A stretch of 11,636 nt of DNA, taken from Chloroflexota bacterium. GTDB lineage: Bacteria > Chloroflexota > Limnocylindria > Limnocylindrales > CSP1-4. The translations under genes and the position numbers were made by a program. The stretch's first letter is position 1. Every line of letters begins with the position of its first letter. Where the stretch lies: contig JACDAH010000442.1 of assembly GCA_013695505.1 (NCBI GenBank), positions 1 through 11,636 of the forward strand, written 5' to 3'. Below are positions 6,581-11,636 of the stretch, piece by piece. The notes beneath the pieces were generated by a model. It saw nothing but the letters and a program-made list of their open reading frames with translations. It was not told the origin of the DNA and made no database searches.

Positions 6581-8137
6581 ATGGCTGGTTCGGATACTGA
6601 ACGACTCCACCAACTGGGGTACGCCCAGGAATTGCGCCGCGGGATGCGGACGTTCTCCAACTTCGCGGTCTCGTTCACGATCATCTCGATCCTGTCGGGC
6701 TGTCTGACGCTCTTTGCGTTCGCCATGAACACCGGCGGGCCGCAGGTCATGACCCTCGGCTGGCTCTTCGTCGGGTTCTTCGTCATCCTCGTCGCCCTCG
6801 GGATGGCGGAGGTCGCCTCGAGCTATCCCACGGCCGGTGGCCTGTACTACTGGTCAGCGAAGCTGGCCGGCAACAACGCCCCGGCGTGGTCGTGGTTCAC
6901 GGGCTGGTTCAACCTGATCGGCCAGGTCGCCGTCACTGCGGCGATTGACTTCGGGCTGGCCGTGTTCATCAATGGGTTTCTCTTCCTCCAGTTCGGCGTC
7001 CCCACCGACCACGCGATCACGGTCGCGATCTTCGGCGCCGTCCTCCTCGCCCACGCTCTGTTGAACACCTTCGGCATCGGTCTGGTCGCCCTGTTCAACT
7101 CGGTCTCGGTGTGGTGGCATGTCGTCGGCGTCGCGGTCATCTTCATCGCGATGTTCTTCCTGGCCCCGGCCCGGACCGACCTCGGGACGGTGTTCACGAA
7201 GTTCGTAAACAATACGAGCGTCGATCCTGCTGTCGCCGTGCTGCCGGCGATCTACGTCGTGCTGATCGGCCTGCTCAATGCCCAGTACACGCTCACCGGC
7301 TTTGACGCCTCGGCCCACATGTCCGAGGAGACGCACGACGCGTCGACATCGGCCCCACGCGGGATCGTGTTCTCGGTCGTGATCTCGGTGATCATGGGCT
7401 TCATCCTCCTCACCGCGATGAACGTCGGGATCAACCCGAACGTCGGGCCCGACGGCGTCGACGGTTACGCCCGTGCCCTGGCGACGCCGAGTGGCGTGCC
7501 GCCGGCCCAGATCTGGATCGACGCCGTCGGCCAGACCGGCGGGCTTTTGATCCTGCTCCTCGTGATCGGCGCCCAGTTCTTCTGCGGAATGGCATCGGTG
7601 ACCGCCAACTCCCGGATGATCTACGCGTTCTCTCGCGACGGGGCGATCCCCGGCAGCTCGTTCTGGCACCGGATCAACCCGCGGACGCGGACGCCAACCA
7701 ACTCGATCTGGCTGGCGGCGATCGCTGCATTCATCCTGGGACTGCCGTACCTGTACAGCACGGCTGCCTTCTTCGCGGTCACATCGATCGCGGTGATCGG
7801 GCTATACATCGCGTACATCATTCCGGTCTACCTGCGTCTGCGGGCGGGCTCGAATTTCGAGCCTGGTCCCTGGAACCTCGGTCGGTGGAGCCGACCGATC
7901 GGAATCGTCGCCACGATATGGGTCGTGTTCATCGCGATCCTGTTCATGCTTCCGCAGGTCGCTCCCGTTCGAATCGACACCTTCAACTACGCCCCGGTGA
8001 CCGTGGGCGCGGTCATCCTGTTCGCCGGTGGCTGGTGGGTGCTTTCGGCTCACAAGTGGTTCAAGGGCCCGAAGGTCCAGGGAACTGCCGAGGAGCTGGC
8101 GTCCATCGAGCGCGAGCTGGATCTCGCGGGGGCCTGA
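6581..8137 (+). CDS. Amino acid/amine permease, APC superfamily (ACT-type)
   Basis: This 518-residue inner-membrane transporter has about 12 hydrophobic segments, near residues 27-50, 58-77, 106-136, 144-166, 176-195, 216-240, 262-282, 319-341, 374-392, 394-418, 438-458 and 468-490. The first helix region reads FSNFAVSFTIISILSG, with the unwound-helix glycine typical of LeuT-fold APC proteins. Other family signatures are YPTAGGLYYW (82-91), GFDASAHMSEET (240-251) and the cytoplasmic SRDGAIPGSSFWHRIN (351-366). These place it in the amino acid/choline/GABA branch (Pfam AA_permease_2). The substrate is probably an amino acid, GABA, choline or a polyamine, imported by secondary transport. It is divergent from the SDR and gamma-glutamyl ligase genes, which suggests it feeds their substrate. 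A strong terminator lies 22 nt past the stop. The family is sure; the substrate is a guess. Confidence 0.93.
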   Translation: MAGSDTERLHQLGYAQELRRGMRTFSNFAVSFTIISILSGCLTLFAFAMNTGGPQVMTLGWLFVGFFVILVALGMAEVASSYPTAGGLYYWSAKLAGNNAPAWSWFTGWFNLIGQVAVTAAIDFGLAVFINGFLFLQFGVPTDHAITVAIFGAVLLAHALLNTFGIGLVALFNSVSVWWHVVGVAVIFIAMFFLAPARTDLGTVFTKFVNNTSVDPAVAVLPAIYVVLIGLLNAQYTLTGFDASAHMSEETHDASTSAPRGIVFSVVISVIMGFILLTAMNVGINPNVGPDGVDGYARALATPSGVPPAQIWIDAVGQTGGLLILLLVIGAQFFCGMASVTANSRMIYAFSRDGAIPGSSFWHRINPRTRTPTNSIWLAAIAAFILGLPYLYSTAAFFAVTSIAVIGLYIAYIIPVYLRLRAGSNFEPGPWNLGRWSRPIGIVATIWVVFIAILFMLPQVAPVRIDTFNYAPVTVGAVILFAGGWWVLSAHKWFKGPKVQGTAEELASIERELDLAGA

Positions 8138-8158
8138 CGCGAAGCCGGTCAGAATCAC

Positions 8159-8185
8159 GAACGCCCGGCCATCGGCCGGGCGTTC
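8159..8185. terminator. Bidirectional hairpin terminator between convergent genes
   Basis: A perfect 12-bp stem (8159-8170 with 8174-8185, GC-rich core CGCCCGGCC) closes on a 3-nt loop, ATC. An outer 5-bp pairing (8152-8156 with 8187-8191) extends it across a small internal loop. It sits between the stop of the permease at 8137 and the stop of the convergent gene at 8203. It lacks a long T-tract on either strand, as is common in GC-rich genomes, but stem strength and position make a shared terminator likely. Confidence 0.8.
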
Positions 8186-8202
8186 CGATTCGTGCGCGGC
8201 GG

Positions 8203-8997
8203 TCAGTAGAGCATGGTCGTCCCGGTCGGGAACGTGAAGTCGAACGCGTTCGGGCTGAGCGGCCCGTCCGGGTCGTACTCGGTGACACGGGCATCACGGG
8301 TCACGTTCCCGCCGATCGACTCGACGAGACGGAGGATCACGCCGTCGGCCCGATCGACCGCGATCCGGATCCGGAAGTCGGGCCGGTCCGCGCTCATCTC
8401 GATCGTCCGGGGATGGTCGCACTCGACGACGATCGCCTCGCGCCCACCGACCTCGTCAGGTCCGACGATCCGGCAATCGCCCGTCGACAGCACGTTCTGG
8501 CAGTACCCGGCGGGATGGACGAAGGCGTCGGGCAGGGTCTCCATCGGCAGGGCCGTGAGGGGGGCGTAGACCCGGCTCGGGCCCGGCAGGTCCCGTGATC
8601 CCGGCCCGCTGACGCCGACCACGCCACGCCGAACCGGCCGCTCCGTCCCGAGCCGGTGGGGCGCGCTGTACGTCCGCACGACCTCGCCGTCGGACAGCCA
8701 GAGATCGAAGTTGGCGGCGATCCCGAGGGCCGGCTGGCTGGTCGTGACCCGGGCATCGCTTGGATGGCGGAGCACGACGTCAACGATCGCCAGCTGGGCC
8801 CCCGCGACCCCGAAGGTCCGCTCTTCGATCCGCATCCGGAGGGTGTCGAAACGGAGCTCCGCGTCGCGCATGAAGGTGAACAGGTCGGCGAGGCTCGGCA
8901 GCTCGTCGGCGGGAAGGGCGACGAGCTCGGGTCGCGGTCGACGCCCGACCGGCATCGGCAGGTCGGCGGCGCGGTCCCAGGGCTGGACGGTGGTCAT
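8203..8997 (-). CDS. Hypothetical protein resembling the LolA/RseB lipoprotein-binding fold
   Basis: I do not recognise a named family for this 264-residue protein. It has alternating beta-strand patterns with a conserved-looking start (SLADLFTFMRDAELRFDTLRMRIEERTFG, 35-63). Later come strand pairs such as NFDLWLSDGEVVRTY and REAIVVECDHPRTIEM, ending in FDFTFPTGTTMLY. This resembles the half-barrel of LolA and of the RseB/MucB N-terminal domain, which bind lipid anchors. No signal peptide, lipobox or transmembrane segment is visible, which is unusual for that fold. Cysteines at 166, 175 and 193 are the only ones. The ATG at 8997 is preferred to an in-frame TTG at 9021, because TACAAT ends 7 nt before it and would start transcription at the ATG. 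The gene stands alone, converging on the permease. A cytoplasmic hydrophobic-ligand binder is one possibility; function is unknown. Confidence 0.75.
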   Translation of the reverse strand: MTTVQPWDRAADLPMPVGRRPRPELVALPADELPSLADLFTFMRDAELRFDTLRMRIEERTFGVAGAQLAIVDVVLRHPSDARVTTSQPALGIAANFDLWLSDGEVVRTYSAPHRLGTERPVRRGVVGVSGPGSRDLPGPSRVYAPLTALPMETLPDAFVHPAGYCQNVLSTGDCRIVGPDEVGGREAIVVECDHPRTIEMSADRPDFRIRIAVDRADGVILRLVESIGGNVTRDARVTEYDPDGPLSPNAFDFTFPTGTTMLY

Positions 8998-9187
8998 GGC
9001 GGCGATTGTAGCGGCCCGCAACCCCTCGACAGGCGCGCGCGGCGACTCGAGGGCGTGCGGCCGGTGGCGCGCTCGTGCTCCTGTCCTTCAATACGGAGGA
9101 ACGGGCCTCCTGACCATCCCGCTCGGGCTTGCCTGGATCCTCATCGGGGCCGTCTTCTTCGCCGATGCCCCGTCGCGGCGGACATGA
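8996..9187 (+). other. Doubtful short ORF with a hydrophobic C-terminal segment
   Basis: A 63-codon frame runs from the ATG at 8996 to the TGA at 9185-9187. Most of it is Arg/Ala-rich and not protein-like, but its end is a clean hydrophobic stretch, GLLTIPLGLAWILIGAVFF, followed by polar and basic residues. GGAGGA at 9095-9100 lies just before that stretch, 9 nt ahead of a possible CTG start at 9110 that would give a 25-residue peptide. It could be a small membrane protein, the tail of a decayed membrane gene, or chance. The ATG at 8996 overlaps the oppositely directed ATG at 8997. Confidence 0.2.
9005..9010 (-). promoter_or_regulatory. -10 box TACAAT, leaderless start of the LolA-like gene
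   Basis: On the minus strand, TACAAT (5 of 6 matches) ends 7 nt before the ATG at 8997, so the first transcribed base should be the start codon. No ribosome site is present. The -35 region is weak (CCTGTC at 17 bp spacing). Confidence 0.6.
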
Positions 9188-9220
9188 GGCTGGGCCCTCG
9201 CCGCGGCGCGTGAGCTGCCC

Positions 9221-10645
9221 TCAGCCTCCGGACAGCCCTCCGGCGAGGCCGGGCTCCGTCATCGCCGCGGGGTCGAGGAGCTTGTCAAGCCGATCGGCCG
9301 CGACTCCCTGCTCCGTCGCGAGCTCGCGGATCGTCCGGCCCGTCTTGAGCGCCTCCTTGGCGAGCGTCGTCGCGGCGTCGTAGCCGAGCTCCGGGGCCAG
9401 CGCGGTCGCCAGCATCAGCCCCTGCTCGACGAGCGCCGGCCCACGCTCGGTCGCGGTCAGCCCGGTCACCGCCCGGTCGGCGAAGTTGCGGGCGGCGGCG
9501 GCGAGGAGCTCGATCGACTCGAGGAGTGAGGCGGCGGTCACCGGGAGCATCACGTTCAACTCGAGGAACGAGCCCGTCTGGCCGAATGCGACGGTCGCGT
9601 CGTTGCCGAGAACCCGAGCGACGACCATCGTCAGGCTCTCAACGATCACCGGGTTCACCTTGCCGGGCATGATCGACGAACCGGGCTGCGTCTCCGGCAG
9701 GGCAATCTCGGCGAGCCCGGCCCGCGGACCCATACCCATCAGCCGGATGTCGCTCGCGATCTTCCACAGCGACAGGGCGATCGTCCGGAGGGCGCCGTGG
9801 GCGGCGATCGCCGCGTCGAGCGTGGCCTGGGCGTGGAAGTGATTCGCGGTCTCGCGGACCTCGAGGCCGGTCAGGTCGGACAGGCGGCGGGTCGCGGCCG
9901 CCGCGTAGTCCGGGTGAGCGTTGATCCCGGTCCCGACGGCGGTCCCGCCGAGCGGGACGCTCAGCAGTTCGGCCTGGGCGGCGCGGGCCCGGCGGATCGA
10001 CTCCTCGAGTTGGCCGGCGTAGCCGCGGAACTCCTGGCCGAGGCGGATCGGCGTCGCGTCCTGGAGATGCGTTCGCCCGGTCTTGATGACCGGCCAGAGC
10101 TCCTCGGCCTTGGCGTCGAGCGCCGAACGCAGCGTCTCGAGCGCCGGCAGCAGCCGTTCCTCGATCGTCATCGCCGCAGCCAGCTGGAGCGCGGTCGGGA
10201 TCACGTCGTTGGAGGACTGGCACTTGTTGACGTGGTCGTTGGGGTGGACGCGGGTCGGATCGCCGATCATCGCCGCAAGCGATCGGGTCGCCAGGTTGGC
10301 CACCACCTCGTTCATGTTCGTGTTGGTCGACGTGCCCGATCCGGTCTGGTAGATGTCGATCGGGAACTGGTCGTCGTGGCTGCCGCCGGCGACCTCGTCC
10401 GCCGCGGCGGCGATGGCGGCCGCGATCTCCGGGTCGAGCAGGCCGAGCTCGGCGTTCGTCTCGGCCGCCGCCTGCTTGACCAGGGCCAGGGCCCGGAGGA
10501 ACGGCCGCGGGAACCGCTGGCCCGAGATGGGGAAGTTCAGGACCGCACGCTGGGTCGAGGCACCGTACAGCGCGGCGGCCGGGACCTCCATCTCACCCAT
10601 CGAGTCGCGCTCGATCCGGTTGACTGCTCGCGGCTCGATCGTCAT
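9221..10645 (-). CDS. fumC: Fumarate hydratase, class II
   Basis: This 474-residue cytosolic enzyme interconverts fumarate and L-malate in the TCA cycle, using no iron-sulfur cluster. It shows the superfamily motifs in order: DDQFPIDIYQTGSGTSTNTNMNE (91-113), HPNDHVNKCQSSND (134-147), TGRTHLQDATP with H193, and the signature GSSIMPGKVNP (322-332) with the catalytic Ser at 323. The sequence after the signature is PVIVESLTMV. This recalls aspartase, but the same wording occurs in actinobacterial fumarases such as that of Mycobacterium, and the opening YRIE/NRIERDSMGEMEVPA style also fits fumarase. The start is the ATG at 10645, preceded by TACAAT and matching the family N-terminus; the frame stays open far upstream only because of GC bias. 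A weak hairpin (9186-9195 with 9217-9228) overlaps the stop. It is monocistronic and divergent from the hydrolase gene. Confidence 0.95.
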   Translation of the reverse strand: MTIEPRAVNRIERDSMGEMEVPAAALYGASTQRAVLNFPISGQRFPRPFLRALALVKQAAAETNAELGLLDPEIAAAIAAAADEVAGGSHDDQFPIDIYQTGSGTSTNTNMNEVVANLATRSLAAMIGDPTRVHPNDHVNKCQSSNDVIPTALQLAAAMTIEERLLPALETLRSALDAKAEELWPVIKTGRTHLQDATPIRLGQEFRGYAGQLEESIRRARAAQAELLSVPLGGTAVGTGINAHPDYAAAATRRLSDLTGLEVRETANHFHAQATLDAAIAAHGALRTIALSLWKIASDIRLMGMGPRAGLAEIALPETQPGSSIMPGKVNPVIVESLTMVVARVLGNDATVAFGQTGSFLELNVMLPVTAASLLESIELLAAAARNFADRAVTGLTATERGPALVEQGLMLATALAPELGYDAATTLAKEALKTGRTIRELATEQGVAADRLDKLLDPAAMTEPGLAGGLSGG

Positions 10646-10651
10646 GCCTCG

Positions 10652-10657
10652 ATTGTA
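10652..10657 (-). promoter_or_regulatory. -10 box TACAAT, leaderless start of fumC
   Basis: TACAAT (minus strand) is followed by CGAGGC and then the ATG at 10645, a 6-nt gap that makes the mRNA leaderless. The eight-base string TACAATCG is identical to the one before the LolA-like gene. No good -35 box is visible at 16-18 bp. Confidence 0.6.
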
Positions 10658-10762
10658 CGGGGGATGCCCCTCGTCACGGCTCGATCGGGTGGATGCGCCT
10701 GCGGTGGAACCCGACCTCCTCGAAGCCCGCCGAGCGCGCCGGCGCCGGATCCCCGGGCCCCG

Positions 10763-10783
10763 TAGACTCGGCCGCGGAAGGAG
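10763..10783 (+). promoter_or_regulatory. Candidate -10 and ribosome site of the alpha/beta hydrolase
   Basis: TAGACT (10763-10768, 4 of 6 matches to -10) is followed by AAGGAG at 10778-10783, placed 9 nt before the ATG at 10793. A start site near 10775 would give a leader of about 18 nt. The ribosome site is convincing; the promoter is weak because no -35 box is seen. Confidence 0.45.
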
Positions 10784-10792
10784 AGCGACCGC

Positions 10793-11636
10793 ATGCCGAC
10801 GATCCGGGCGAACGGCCTCGACATCGCCTACGACGTCCACGGCGCCGGCCCGCCGCTGGTCTTCCTCCACGGCGCCACGTCGCTCGGCTCGCGCGACTTC
10901 GCCGCCCAGATCCCGCTGTTCTCGAGGGCGCTCCGGATCTTCGTGCCTGATGCGCGCGGTCACGGCCGCACGCGGTGGGACGTCGGCGACGGTTTCCGCT
11001 ACGACTGGCTCGTCGAGGACCTCGCCGCCTTCGTCGACGCCATCGGTCTCGACACATTCCACCTGGTCGGATTTTCGATGGGCGCGATGACGGCGCTCCA
11101 GTACGCGGTCAATCACGCCGAACGGCTCCGGACCATGACGATCGTTGGGAGCACGACCCAGCGCGAGCCGCGCGCCGCCGTGGCCCGCTGGCTCATGGAC
11201 CCGGAGCGGGCCGACCGCGAGGAGCCGGCGTGGGTCGCCGAGCTCGGTCGGCGCCATGACGCCGGCCAGGGCGTCGATGCGTGGCGGCGCCTCCTGCCGG
11301 CCATTGCTGCTGACGTTGCCGTCCAGCCGCTTCTGACGCCGCGCGATCTCCGGCGGATCGACTCGCCGGCGATGGTCGTCTGCGGTGACCGTGACCCGTT
11401 CGTGCCCGTCGATCACGCATGGGGGATCAGCCGCCAACTTCCGGAGGGTCGCCTGTTCGTCGCGCCCGGCTGCGGCCACGAGGTGATGTCGCGCAAGCCG
11501 GCCCTGTTCAACGAGGCCCTGGCCGGCTTCTTCCGGTCGACTGCTGTCGTCGCCGCCGAGCGGGCGGAAGCCGACCGGATCGCCCGAGCGGAGACGCCGC
11601 ACCCGACGAGGCCGACGCTGACGCCAACGCCGAGCC
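10793..11636 (+). CDS. Alpha/beta-hydrolase-fold protein, 3' end beyond the window
   Basis: A frame of 281 codons remains open at the right edge, so the gene is partial. It encodes a soluble alpha/beta hydrolase. The N-terminal strands contain the oxyanion HG motif (LHGATSLGS, 25-33) and DARGHGRT (53-60). The nucleophile elbow is GFSMG (93-97) with S95, the acid is probably D201 in CGDRDPFVP, and the base is H229 in PGCGHEV. The core ends near residue 250, close to the normal length for esterases, lactonases and 3-oxoadipate enol-lactonase-like enzymes. The substrate cannot be assigned. Beyond 255 lies a charged, then Pro/Thr-rich tail (ETPHPTRPTLTPTPS) that may be a linker to another domain or a low-complexity end. 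The start is supported by AAGGAG 9 nt upstream. It is divergent from fumC, with 147 bp between the two starts. Confidence 0.88.
   Translation, partial: MPTIRANGLDIAYDVHGAGPPLVFLHGATSLGSRDFAAQIPLFSRALRIFVPDARGHGRTRWDVGDGFRYDWLVEDLAAFVDAIGLDTFHLVGFSMGAMTALQYAVNHAERLRTMTIVGSTTQREPRAAVARWLMDPERADREEPAWVAELGRRHDAGQGVDAWRRLLPAIAADVAVQPLLTPRDLRRIDSPAMVVCGDRDPFVPVDHAWGISRQLPEGRLFVAPGCGHEVMSRKPALFNEALAGFFRSTAVVAAERAEADRIARAETPHPTRPTLTPTPS

Noticed and set aside
9221..10645. Aspartate ammonia-lyase instead of fumarase
   Set aside because: The VNPVI wording after the signature is shared by actinobacterial fumarases. The N-terminal region and HPNDHVN motif follow the fumarase pattern.
10646..11602. Upstream in-frame extension of fumC to nearly 800 codons
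   Set aside because: The extension is the antisense of the alpha/beta hydrolase. Fumarase similarity begins at the ATG at 10645, right after a TACAAT box.
1..11636. Mobile elements, CRISPR repeats, tRNA or rRNA genes
   Set aside because: No transposase-like protein, regularly spaced repeats, tRNA-like cloverleaf or rRNA sequence was seen. All long frames resolve into the listed genes or their shadows.

Overview
The window is a compact stretch of chromosome from a very GC-rich bacterium. Third codon positions are almost all G or C, and Arg/Ala/Gly-rich proteins are encoded on both strands. A high-GC Chloroflexota or Actinobacteriota organism fits best. This rests on the CarH-type regulator, an actinobacterial/chloroflexal style of fumarase, an ACT-type permease and several apparently leaderless genes. 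There is no rRNA, tRNA or marker protein to settle the phylum. I see no transposase, phage gene, CRISPR array, tRNA or integration site. Gene spacing and composition look like ordinary core or accessory chromosome.

Region 1 (about 88-4102) looks like a light-response module. A class I photolyase (+) converges on, and overlaps by 30 bp, a MerR-type regulator (-). The regulator carries the full CarH signature: a MerR helix-turn-helix, a W-x9-EH helical bundle and a B12-binding domain with an axial-ligand His. A divergent gene (+) encodes an SRPBCC domain fused to an atypical NAD(P)-binding short-chain reductase. The intergenic region between regulator and reductase holds two back-to-back sigma-70-like promoters whose -35 boxes overlap. 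A perfect 9-2-9 inverted repeat lies over the -10 of the reductase promoter, as expected for a dark-state repressor.

Region 2 (4205-8137) looks like an amine or amino-acid uptake and gamma-glutamylation module. A classical SDR dehydrogenase and a glutamine-synthetase-family ligase form a leftward operon. Divergent from them is a 12-TM APC-superfamily permease whose promoter -10 sits inside an imperfect dyad. By analogy with Puu-type pathways, the permease would import an amine or amino acid, the ligase would gamma-glutamylate it, and the SDR would oxidise a hydroxyl group in the same route. The substrate cannot be read from sequence. The aldehyde dehydrogenase and gamma-glutamyl hydrolase expected in a full Puu pathway are not in the window.

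Region 3 (8159-11636) starts with a strong hairpin terminator shared by the convergent permease and a LolA/RseB-fold-like hypothetical protein (-). Class II fumarase (-) follows, then a divergent alpha/beta hydrolase (+) that runs off the right edge. The hypothetical protein and the fumarase each have a TACAAT -10 box only 6-7 nt before the ATG, which implies leaderless mRNAs. The photolyase and the regulator show the same arrangement with poorer -10 boxes. The other genes have clear Shine-Dalgarno sites.

The gaps at 1-87 and 4103-4204 hold nothing I can support beyond weak GC-rich hairpins. The gap at 8998-9220 holds only a doubtful short hydrophobic frame. No gene-free stretch exceeds 300 bases.
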